6,313 nucleotides of DNA, taken from Bacteroidales bacterium (GTDB lineage Bacteria > Bacteroidota > Bacteroidia > Bacteroidales > UBA932). The notes under the pieces are model-generated. The model ran no database searches. It saw only the letters and a program-made list of their open reading frames with translations, and was not told the origin of the DNA. Shown here piece by piece: positions 1 to 6,017 of the stretch. The stretch is taken from the NCBI GenBank assembly GCA_016285215.1, contig JAEEQI010000141.1, forward strand, positions 1-6,313, written 5' to 3'. Each line of letters starts with the position of its first letter. Positions within the stretch are counted from its first letter, which is position 1. Position numbers and translations under genes: made by a program.

Positions 1-629
1 AGAAACAGGCTAAAGACGTCGTCGCCGCCAAGGCCGCCGAGGTCAATATGCCTTCCGTGACCGAGCGTTGGCCGGGTGGTATGCTTACCAACTTCCCCAC
101 CATTCGCAAGGCCGTCAAGAAAATGAACACCATCGACAAGATGAAGGAAGATGGCACCTTCGAGAAGCTCGCCAAGCGTGAGCGCCTCCAGGTGGAGCGC
201 CAGCGGGCCAAGCTGGAGAAGAACCTCGGTTCTATCCGCGATATGTCCCGTCTGCCCAGCGCCCTCTTCGTGGTCGACGTCCAGAAGGAAGCCAACGCCG
301 TTAAGGAGGCTGTCCGCCTGAACATTCCGGTAATCGCTATGGTTGACACTTGTTGCGATCCTACCCCTATTGATTATGTGATTCCGGCCAACGACGACGC
401 TACCAAGTCCATCGAACTCATCATGGATGTGATGTGCAAGGCCATCAATGAAGGCCTGGAAGAGCGCAAGCTGGAGAAGGAGAAAGAGGGTGAGGCCCCT
501 GTAGCTGAAGAAGCTGCCGCCGAGGCTCCCGCCAAGAAGCTCCGTCCCCGTCGCTCCGCCGCCAAGGCCGAGGCCGAAGCTCCCGCCGAGGAAGCTCCCG
601 CTGCCGAAGCCCCCGCTACCGAAGAGTAA
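1..629 (+). CDS. rpsB: 30S ribosomal protein S2, 3' part (5' truncated by window edge)
   Basis: Ribosomal protein S2 binds the 30S subunit late in assembly, near S1, and is needed for translation initiation. The reading frame is open from base 3 and the gene starts outside the window; the ATG at 48 is an internal methionine, because conserved S2 sequence (KQAKDVV...VNM) precedes it. Diagnostic S2 segments are TERWPGGMLTNFPTIRK, RQRAKLEKNLGSI, LPSALFVVDVQKE and VIPANDDATKSIE. After the usual family end (around GLEERK) the protein carries a tail of about 50 residues (bases 477-626). The tail is built of Ala, Glu and Pro, with EAPA-like repeats and a central basic patch (KKLRPRRSAAK). It is probably disordered. 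Stop TAA is at 627-629. tsf follows after 28 nt, the conserved rpsB-tsf order, so the two are almost certainly co-transcribed. Identity is certain; only the missing N-terminus limits the annotation. Confidence 0.98.
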   Translation, partial: KQAKDVVAAKAAEVNMPSVTERWPGGMLTNFPTIRKAVKKMNTIDKMKEDGTFEKLAKRERLQVERQRAKLEKNLGSIRDMSRLPSALFVVDVQKEANAVKEAVRLNIPVIAMVDTCCDPTPIDYVIPANDDATKSIELIMDVMCKAINEGLEERKLEKEKEGEAPVAEEAAAEAPAKKLRPRRSAAKAEAEAPAEEAPAAEAPATEE

Positions 630-657
630 TTAACCGTTTAGAAAAAGGAAAAGAACT

Positions 658-1656
658 ATGGCTATCGCATTAGCAGACATCAAGAAGCTGCGTGACATGA
701 CCAGCGCCGGTATGATGGATTGCAAGAAGGCCCTCGAAGAAGCCGCCGGCGACTTCAAGCGTGCCGTTGAAATCCTGCGCGAAAAAGGTAAATCCACTCT
801 GGCCAAGCGTGGTGACAACGAGACCACCCAGGGTGCCGTTCTCAGCCGTATCAACGGCGGTAAGGCCATCCTCGTGTGCCTGGGTTGCGAAACCGACTTC
901 GTGGCCGCAACGCCCGACTTCAAGACCCTCGCCGCTTCCATCGCAGATGCAGCTATCGCTCAGTTCCCCGCCGACCTCGAGGCCCTCAAGGCTTGCAAGG
1001 CCGCTGACGGTTACACTCTGGACGAGAACATCACCAACCAGGCCGGTAAGACCGGTGAGAAGCACATTCTGGCTTACTACGGTGCCCTCGAGGCTCCCTT
1101 CGTGAGCGAGTATGTACACTTCAATGGCAAGCTGGGTGCTATCGTGGCTTTCAACAAGCCGGTTCCCGCTGAGATTGCCCGTGGTATCGCCATGCAGGTG
1201 GCTTCCATGAACCCCGTGGCCGTGGATGCCGCTTCCGTTCCTGCCGAGGTCATCGAGTCCGAAAAGACCGTGGCCGAGCAGAAGACCAAGGACGAGCAGG
1301 TCCAGAAGGCTGTTGACAACGCCCTCAAGAAGGCCGGTATCAACCCCGCCCACGTGGACAGCGAAGATCACATCGAATCCAACACCGCCAAGGGCTGGCT
1401 CACTCCCGAGCAGGCTCAGCAGGCCCGCGACATCATCGCCAAGGTGGGTGCCGAGACGCTTGCTTCCCTTGCCTCCAAGGTGCAGATGATTGCCGGTATC
1501 GTGAACGGCCGTATCCAGAAGTTCCTGAAGGAGAACACCCTGATGGAGCAGGAATACCAGCTGTCCGACGACAAGGCCACCGTGGCCGCCGCCCTCAAGG
1601 CTGTGGATCCCGAGGCCAAGGTACTTGGTTTCAAGCGCTTCTCCCTCTCCGACTAA
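658..1656 (+). CDS. tsf: Translation elongation factor Ts
   Basis: EF-Ts is the nucleotide exchange factor that removes GDP from EF-Tu in the cytoplasm. The 332-residue product starts with the UBA-like N-terminal domain (residues 1 to about 55; KLRDMTSAGMMDCKKAL at 10-26). Next comes the EF-Tu-contacting signature TDFVA at 79-83. The core repeats follow (EYVHFNGKLGAIVAF at 151-165; RGIAMQVASMNP at 175-186). The C-terminal part is typical of the family (GRIQKFLKENTLMEQEY at 284-300). At 332 residues it is longer than the 283 of E. coli, consistent with the roughly 330-residue form I recall for Bacteroidetes. The start at 658 is supported by the intact conserved N-terminus and by a purine-rich AAGGAAAAG at 645-653, whose GGA lies 8 nt before the ATG. 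It follows rpsB by 28 nt and is closed by the hairpin at 1677-1708. Confidence 0.98.
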   Translation: MAIALADIKKLRDMTSAGMMDCKKALEEAAGDFKRAVEILREKGKSTLAKRGDNETTQGAVLSRINGGKAILVCLGCETDFVAATPDFKTLAASIADAAIAQFPADLEALKACKAADGYTLDENITNQAGKTGEKHILAYYGALEAPFVSEYVHFNGKLGAIVAFNKPVPAEIARGIAMQVASMNPVAVDAASVPAEVIESEKTVAEQKTKDEQVQKAVDNALKKAGINPAHVDSEDHIESNTAKGWLTPEQAQQARDIIAKVGAETLASLASKVQMIAGIVNGRIQKFLKENTLMEQEYQLSDDKATVAAALKAVDPEAKVLGFKRFSLSD

Positions 1657-1676
1657 TCCGTCGAATGGTATGAAAT

Positions 1677-1708
1677 AAGCGGCAACCCGAAAGGGCTGCC
1701 GCTTTTTT
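1677..1708 (+). terminator. Intrinsic terminator of the rpsB-tsf operon
   Basis: An 8-bp stem (AAGCGGCA with TGCCGCTT), one A-C mismatch, three more G-C pairs and a GAAA tetraloop are followed by six Ts (1703-1708, the first two also closing the stem). It begins 20 nt after the tsf stop. On the minus strand the same hairpin is followed by TTATTT, so it may also stop transcripts of the convergent lipoprotein gene, which ends at 1727. Minus-strand activity is inference. Confidence 0.93.
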
Positions 1709-1726
1709 CGTTCCGTTTAAACGGGC

Positions 1727-2125
1727 TTATTTGTAAAGGACTCTGTTGAAGATGATACTCTCGTCATCGTCCTCAAACTTGATCTTGGATTCGGATACGA
1801 AAACGCCGGTGATGGGATTGGTCTCACCATCTATCCAGTGGCTTCCGAGATCAAGGGTCAGCGTGATGTGGCTGCCGGTAAGGCTGGTCTTATTGCCGGT
1901 AATGATGAACACGCCTGTGGCAATCCAGTTACTTTCCTCTTCCGTTATTCTGAATTCAGTGGAGGTGGGGAAGGTGAGCGTGAAGGTGTCACCGTACTCT
2001 TCGCCAGTCCAAGTGGTTCCAGCCAGGGATTCAGCATTGTTGATGTCTTTCCGGCAAGAGGAGGTAAGCGCGATGGCGCTCAGAGTGAGGGCAACGCCCA
2101 GAACGATAGAAAGGATCTTTTTCAT
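1727..2125 (-). CDS. Small lipocalin-like lipoprotein
   Basis: The product has 132 residues. It starts with a lipoprotein signal peptide: MKK, a hydrophobic stretch at residues 4-20, then TSSC with Cys24 as the likely lipidated residue. The lipobox is loose, as is common in Bacteroidota. The mature part opens with SLAGTTWTGEEY, followed by alternating short beta strands (DTFTLTF, FRITE, GVFIITGNKTSLT, HITLTLDL, KIKFEDDDESIIFNRV). This is the look of the small lipocalin-like or copper-resistance-like beta-barrel lipoproteins frequent in this phylum, but I see no catalytic or binding motif. Its target is probably the periplasmic face of a membrane or the outer surface; the residues after Cys24 (RKD) do not settle which. 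It lies 58 nt after the PCMD gene, has its own -7 box, and converges on tsf with 70 nt between stop codons. The start is set by the signal peptide. No specific function can be given. Confidence 0.85.
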   Translation of the reverse strand: MKKILSIVLGVALTLSAIALTSSCRKDINNAESLAGTTWTGEEYGDTFTLTFPTSTEFRITEEESNWIATGVFIITGNKTSLTGSHITLTLDLGSHWIDGETNPITGVFVSESKIKFEDDDESIIFNRVLYK

Positions 2126-2163
2126 AGTACTACTTTTATTTTGTTACGTATTTCCAATGGTTG

Positions 2164-2171
2164 CAAAGATA
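2164..2171 (-). promoter_or_regulatory. Predicted Bacteroidetes -7 promoter box for the small lipoprotein gene
   Basis: Read on the minus strand this is TATCTTTG, a full match to the TAnnTTTG consensus, followed by CAA. It would place transcription start near 2160, giving a leader of about 35 nt before the ATG at 2125. I find no good TTTG -33 element at the expected distance, and that region overlaps the end of the PCMD gene. The small lipoprotein could therefore be made from its own promoter as well as by read-through. Confidence 0.5.
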
Positions 2172-2183
2172 CTAATAATCTTA

Positions 2184-3278
2184 TTAATAGGTCAGTTTGA
2201 ATTCGTCTAGATACAGAATAGAGCCGTCTCCGCCGGTGAAATAGTCTCCCAGGTCACTGGAGGAGCACACGATGGAAATGTACCTGGGGGTGCGCTCATT
2301 GCGGTAGGTGATGTCAATGTGGAAGGGCTCGTAGGCCTTCATGTCTTTGGTAAAGATGGCCTTTCCATAGCCGATGATACCGGGATCCTTTTCTACGTCC
2401 AGCAGCTTGTCGGGAGGGCAGATGTCGTAAGGAGCCGCCCAGTCGGAGAGGATAATGGTCACGCTACCCACGTCCATTTGGCCTTTCTTTTCCATATAGG
2501 GTTCCTTGACCCAGTCAATGGGCACAGGCTTGTAGCAATAGAAGCCTTCCAGGGCTTTGGGCCGATCGGTAAAGGAGACACCCCAGAAAATATGGGCGCT
2601 AAGTTTGGCAATGTCGATATCTCCGGTGTAACCCACGAAGACAGAGCCGGCGGCCAGTTTTTTAATGGCGCCGAACAGGGCGCTGATGCCGCGGGTCTGG
2701 AGTTTGAGTGCTTTCTTTCCCGCTCCGGAAACGGCCAGGAATTCAGTCTCGGGCATAACCGTGTCATATCCCAGCATCTTGGTGGAAGCGCCGGCCGATG
2801 CCCAGACGGCTTTTTCGGCCTCGGAGGCATCCTGGTCATAGAGGGCGTCGTACTTGACACCCAGCTTGTCCTTGACTACGCTCCAGTGGTCAAAACCCAT
2901 ATTGTACAGCTGGGGACCGTCCTTGGGCTCTTCCTTGTGAACCTTGGCTTCAAGGGTCCAGGTATAGGGATCGTAAGTGGTAAGGACTACGGTCTTGGGG
3001 GAAGAAAGGTCTATCTTGCTCCCCACGGTGAGGGCGGGGGCGCAGGTGGCACCCTCGGTGATTTGTACTTTGGAAATGGTGAGGGCGCCTATGGCGGCGT
3101 TCTCGGGAACCGTAATGGTTACGGTTCTTTGGGCGCGGCTGATGGTGGAGGACACCTGCTCCTCAACGTCAAAAGCCAAAATCTCTGCGGGAACTTCTTC
3201 GTGCACCAGGTCATTGGCCATCTGGCGGCAGGAAAGGGTGGCTGCAGCGGCCGCCACAAAAAGGAATAACTTTTTCAT
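2184..3278 (-). CDS. PCMD-domain lipoprotein
   Basis: The product has 364 residues. MKKLFLFVAAAAATLSC is a lipoprotein signal peptide with Cys17 as the likely lipid anchor. Residues about 30-112 form a beta-rich, Ig-like N-terminal domain (ILAFDVEE, RTVTITVPEN, GALTISKVQITEGAT, PYTWTLEAKV), of the kind that often precedes other domains in Bacteroidetes surface lipoproteins. Residues about 122-364 match the PCMD family (putative carbohydrate metabolism domain), recognised by YNMGFDHWSV (125-134), LAAGSVFVGYTGD (208-220), DRPKALEGFYCYKP (238-251) and the C-terminal block RYISIVCSSSDLGDYFTGG ending in LYLDEFKL. The role of PCMD proteins is not established; a glycan-binding or glycan-related surface role is the usual guess. 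The gene starts 6 nt after the barrel gene's stop codon, so the two are very likely co-transcribed and perhaps translationally coupled. The start is fixed by the signal peptide. There is no clear Shine-Dalgarno, which is normal in this phylum. Confidence 0.88.
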   Translation of the reverse strand: MKKLFLFVAAAAATLSCRQMANDLVHEEVPAEILAFDVEEQVSSTISRAQRTVTITVPENAAIGALTISKVQITEGATCAPALTVGSKIDLSSPKTVVLTTYDPYTWTLEAKVHKEEPKDGPQLYNMGFDHWSVVKDKLGVKYDALYDQDASEAEKAVWASAGASTKMLGYDTVMPETEFLAVSGAGKKALKLQTRGISALFGAIKKLAAGSVFVGYTGDIDIAKLSAHIFWGVSFTDRPKALEGFYCYKPVPIDWVKEPYMEKKGQMDVGSVTIILSDWAAPYDICPPDKLLDVEKDPGIIGYGKAIFTKDMKAYEPFHIDITYRNERTPRYISIVCSSSDLGDYFTGGDGSILYLDEFKLTY

Positions 3279-3284
3279 AACGGC

Positions 3285-4028
3285 TTAGAAATGGAAGATG
3301 ATACCTAAATTGAGGCCCAGCAGACTGGGTTTGTAATTGAAGAATGCGTGGGAAAGGTTGCTTTCGTGGGCCTGTCCTTCTATCTGGAGGTTCCACTCAT
3401 AGCCGCCTTCCAGCAGGGGCAGGGAAAGCTCAACGGACATAAAATCCGTCACAAAGACGGAGATGCCGGGATAGAGGCCCAGGCTCACGGAATAGAGGTC
3501 GGAATAGGTTCCCTCTTTACCTCTCTCGGTATTGGCATAGTCCTTTCCATAGCCAAATCCGCCGGTAAGACGGGTCTCGGCAAACAGGGCCAGCACCTTG
3601 CTGTTGAACAGGGGAATATAGGCCCTGTAGGCAATGGCGCCGGTAAACATACTGTTCACGATGTGCTTGTTGGAGAACTCCAAGGTGGACATCACCTTGA
3701 GGTTGTTCACATCGGCCGATACATTATTATATCCCAGGCGCACGCCCAGAGCCATATTCTTCTGGAAGAACCAGTAGCCGTTGAGGGAGACGTCCCAGAG
3801 GGTGGCATTTCCGTTGAGATTAGTCACGAGGCCGGCCAGGGAAGCACCCGAGGTGAGGTTTTCGCCGTTGGCGTTGAAGCGGTTGAAGCCGCCCGCAGCA
3901 CCTATGGAGAAGGTTCCTTTGGGAATATAAACAGATTTGGGATTGCCCAGTCCGCGGTCAATTCTTTTGGCCATGAGCCCGCCGGTACTCAGGACCGCTA
4001 GCAGGGCTATCAAAACAATTTTTTTCAT
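3285..4028 (-). CDS. Outer-membrane beta-barrel protein, copy 1
   Basis: The product has 247 residues. A signal peptide is seen (MKK, hydrophobic core, GLMA, probable cleavage before Lys21). The mature part shows amphipathic alternating strands rich in Gly, Asn and aromatics (TFSIGAAGGFNRF, LWDVSLNGYWFF, NMALGVRLGYNN, TRLTGGFGYG, YSVSLGLYPGISVFV, FMSVELSLPLLEGGYEW). It ends in LGLNLGIIFHF, with the terminal Phe typical of proteins inserted by the BAM complex. Length and pattern fit a small OmpA-like or OmpW-like barrel of about 8 to 10 strands without a periplasmic domain. Substrate or partner is unknown. It lies 8 nt downstream of the S51/ATP-grasp gene and 6 nt upstream of the PCMD gene, in one apparent operon. 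Its mature part is almost identical, over the visible length, to the second copy starting at 6018 on the other strand. Confidence 0.88.
   Translation of the reverse strand: MKKIVLIALLAVLSTGGLMAKRIDRGLGNPKSVYIPKGTFSIGAAGGFNRFNANGENLTSGASLAGLVTNLNGNATLWDVSLNGYWFFQKNMALGVRLGYNNVSADVNNLKVMSTLEFSNKHIVNSMFTGAIAYRAYIPLFNSKVLALFAETRLTGGFGYGKDYANTERGKEGTYSDLYSVSLGLYPGISVFVTDFMSVELSLPLLEGGYEWNLQIEGQAHESNLSHAFFNYKPSLLGLNLGIIFHF
3733..3965 (-). repeat. Inverted repeat arm 1 (within barrel gene copy 1)
   Basis: Read on the minus strand, these 233 bases match 6081-6313 on the plus strand with three differences, which fall at 6195, 6200 and 6224 in the other arm. The arm starts at codon 22, just after the signal-peptide coding part. 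Its true length is unknown, because arm 2 runs off the window edge. The segment between the arms is 2115 bp. Confidence 0.95.
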
Positions 4029-4036
4029 AATTAATA

Positions 4037-5962
4037 TTACTTGGCTGTTACAAAATCAAAGAAGGTCTCAATGTCTTTCTTTTCCTTGAAGCGGGCTATG
4101 TAGGCAAAGTTGCAGAGGTCGTCGGCCAGGGCGTTGGGAACCCTTTCGGCCATCCTTATGTTGGCGCCGTAGCGGTTCATGATCTCCTCGTGGCTGTGCT
4201 TGTGGGCCACGCCGTCGCGGCGGCCGGCATAGGCGCAGAAGTACTGCTCTCCCAGCGGCTTGCGGGCCTCGTCAAAGGTGACCATATCGGCCCATAACTG
4301 GAAAACGTCCGTGCTGTGGGCAAAGTTCATCATATCGGGGGTGTAGCCTCCCGGCGGGCGCATATTCACTTCCAGGCCCACGTAGTCTCCCTTCTTGCCC
4401 AGGCCGGGGCGGTCGCTTTCCAGTTGGAAGAACTCCAGATGCACAAAGCGGCTCTTGACGTTGAAGGCCTTGACCGTGCGGCGGCCAATGGCTGAGAGCT
4501 TGGCGGGAACGGTTTTGTTGGTCCAGTAGCAGATTTCCAGGTTGTTGTGCACCACGTCCATGATAGGCATGGGGAACACGGTGTTATTCTCGAAAATGGG
4601 CTCTCCCTTGGAGTTGAAAATGGCGTCGTAACTTACCAGGAGGCCGGAAATGAACTCTTCAAAGACAAAGTAGCCAAAGTTGTTCTCGTGTTCCTTGAAC
4701 CAGGCTTTGAGCTCTTTGTCGCTGCCCAGCTTGAAGGTGCCGGAGGCGCCCATACCGCTGTCCGGTTTGGCAATCACAGGGTAGCCCACCTTCTTGACAA
4801 AGGCCTGGACCTTGGCCGCTCCCTCGGAGCCCTTGATCTGACGGGCCGTGGGAATGCCGCCGGCGGCGTAGTATTTCTTCATTTCGGACTTGTTGCGGAT
4901 GGAGGCAATCTGGTCCGTCTTGATGCCCGTGGTAACGTTGAAGTCCGTTCTCAGGCGGGCGTCCTGCTCCAGCCAGTACTCGTTGTTGGACTCTATCCAG
5001 TCAATCTTTCCGTATCGGTGAGCGTAGAAGGCTACGGCGCGGTAGACTTCGTCGTAGTTTTCCAGGCTGTGTACTTTGTAATAGTCCGAGAGGCATTGCT
5101 GCAGCTCCCAGGGGAGGTTCTCGTAGTTGGTGTCGGCTATGCCCAGCACGTTGACACCGTTGGCCCTCAGACCGGCGCAGAAGTGCCAATAGGTCTGCGG
5201 GAAGTGGGGGGAGATAAATACTACGTTCATAAAGCTATAGGTTTTGTGTTCTTCCGATATGCGGTGCATAGCACCCCGGGTTATTTCAAAGGCTTCTCCG
5301 TACAGGGTAGCTCTTCCGTCCTTGACCTTTACATATCCGCCGTCGCGGAAGGTGTAGAAGCGGTGGCCCCAGCTGTCGGGGAAGGCAATGTCTTCAAAGA
5401 GCCGCAGGCCGTCTACCTGCGCATAGCGCACCTGCTCAAAATGCGGAACCAGGTTGATGTCCGTGAGCCCCAGCCCCTTGAGCCAGCGCTTGTAGTTGGG
5501 GTCCCGGGCCTCTCCCGGCATCTCCGGGTGGGAGTACACGTCCTCGGCGCAGTTCATACTGCCGGCGCTGCAACCCATAATGACCCCTTCGTAGCCCTTC
5601 AGCAGCTCCCTCAGGCCAATCTCGTGGATGAACCGGTTCTGTGTGGGCACGTGGCCGCCGCAGAGGATCACCCAATCGGCCTGGTGCACCAACTCTTCGG
5701 CCTTCCTGGCATTTCTCCTTTCCAGCATAATGATGGAGGCGGTTTGGATGCCGGAGCTGTGGATGCAGTCGCTCATACCTTTCTTGACCGAGTCCGTGAA
5801 ACCTTTGTCGTCCGGGGCGGCGCTTACCAGCAGCACGCGGGGCTTTCTTCCGGGCCCCGTTACCTCTGCCAGCGAGGCCTTGACATCGGCTAAAAAGCCG
5901 TTGTCGGTGGTGAAACTGGGTTCCCCAAATCTGGTTGGACTGCCGGTTAAGTAGAGCGTCAT
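4037..5962 (-). CDS. Fusion of S51-type peptidase/amidotransferase-like domain and ATP-grasp ligase
   Basis: The 641-residue product has no signal peptide, so it is likely cytoplasmic. Residues 1 to about 241 are a peptidase S51 domain (dipeptidase E / cyanophycinase fold): MTLYLTGSPT at the N-terminus, GGHVPTQN (102-109), the nucleophile elbow GCSAGS with Ser132, and VPHF with His174 as candidate catalytic His. Glu147 may be the acid. Residues 245-641 are a complete ATP-grasp protein: an N-terminal part (FISPHFPQTYWHF, WIESNNEYWLEQDARLRTD), the nucleotide-binding stretch YPVIAKPDSGMGASG (394-408, Lys399), the hinge FEEFISG (434-440), and the metal-binding end with HLEFF (Glu510) and GLEVNMRPPGGY (Glu531, Asn533). 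Such ligases join a carboxylate to an amine via an acyl phosphate; S51 enzymes hydrolyse small peptides or amides. Substrates are unknown. Start at 5962 is chosen because the domain begins exactly there; the 49 extra codons up to 6109 run antisense through the promoter and the neighbouring gene. First gene of the probable operon. Confidence 0.9.
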   Translation of the reverse strand: MTLYLTGSPTRFGEPSFTTDNGFLADVKASLAEVTGPGRKPRVLLVSAAPDDKGFTDSVKKGMSDCIHSSGIQTASIIMLERRNARKAEELVHQADWVILCGGHVPTQNRFIHEIGLRELLKGYEGVIMGCSAGSMNCAEDVYSHPEMPGEARDPNYKRWLKGLGLTDINLVPHFEQVRYAQVDGLRLFEDIAFPDSWGHRFYTFRDGGYVKVKDGRATLYGEAFEITRGAMHRISEEHKTYSFMNVVFISPHFPQTYWHFCAGLRANGVNVLGIADTNYENLPWELQQCLSDYYKVHSLENYDEVYRAVAFYAHRYGKIDWIESNNEYWLEQDARLRTDFNVTTGIKTDQIASIRNKSEMKKYYAAGGIPTARQIKGSEGAAKVQAFVKKVGYPVIAKPDSGMGASGTFKLGSDKELKAWFKEHENNFGYFVFEEFISGLLVSYDAIFNSKGEPIFENNTVFPMPIMDVVHNNLEICYWTNKTVPAKLSAIGRRTVKAFNVKSRFVHLEFFQLESDRPGLGKKGDYVGLEVNMRPPGGYTPDMMNFAHSTDVFQLWADMVTFDEARKPLGEQYFCAYAGRRDGVAHKHSHEEIMNRYGANIRMAERVPNALADDLCNFAYIARFKEKKDIETFFDFVTAK

Positions 5963-5967
5963 TGTTA

Positions 5968-5975
5968 CAAATATA
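5968..5975 (-). promoter_or_regulatory. Predicted -7 promoter box of the S51/ATP-grasp operon
   Basis: On the minus strand this reads TATATTTG, a full consensus match. The only TTTG upstream is at 6001-6004, giving a 25-nt spacer, which is longer than usual. Transcription would start about 4 nt after the box, near 5964, only a few bases from the ATG at 5962. Either the transcript is almost leaderless or another promoter is used. Confidence 0.5.
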
Positions 5976-5994
5976 CGAAAAAAGCGTATCTTTG
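5968..5994. promoter_or_regulatory. Near-palindrome spanning the divergent promoters
   Basis: CAAATATACG (5968-5977) and CGTATCTTTG (5985-5994) are reverse complements with one mismatch in ten, around a 7-nt A-rich centre. Each arm contains the -7 box of one of the two divergent genes. The symmetry may simply come from two facing -7 boxes plus ATACG/CGTAT, or it may be an operator for a dimeric regulator. The sequence is certain; the regulatory role is inference. Confidence 0.55.
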
Positions 5995-6017
5995 ATTGTT
6001 CAAACCTTCTTACAAGT

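Larger units (their letters stand above)
5961..5994 (+). promoter_or_regulatory. Predicted promoter of barrel gene copy 2
   Basis: TATCTTTG at 5987-5994 is a full match to the Bacteroidetes -7 consensus. An ATTGTTA at 5961-5967 is a possible, imperfect -33 element, with about 19 to 22 nt between them depending on how it is aligned. Start of transcription would be near 5998, giving a leader of about 20 nt before the ATG at 6018. The -33 element overlaps the start codon of the divergent fusion gene. Confidence 0.6.

Noticed and set aside
670..1371. 233-codon open frame on the minus strand
   Set aside because: Antisense to tsf, a strongly conserved gene; Gly/Leu/Val-rich product with no motif.
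1713..1724. Perfect 12-bp palindrome CCGTTTAAACGG between the tsf terminator and the lipoprotein stop
   Set aside because: Too short and without a loop or T-tract to act as a terminator. It could arise by chance, and nothing nearby suggests an operator.
2319..3269. 316-codon open frame on the plus strand
   Set aside because: Antisense to the PCMD lipoprotein gene, Gly-rich, and without domain features.
3348..4001. 217-codon open frame on the plus strand
   Set aside because: Antisense to barrel copy 1. Its Gly/Val/His-rich composition is a mirror of that gene.
4547..5893. 448-codon open frame on the plus strand
   Set aside because: It lies wholly antisense to the well-supported S51/ATP-grasp gene. 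Its Val/Gly/His-rich product has no recognisable domain; it is a by-product of codon bias on the other strand.
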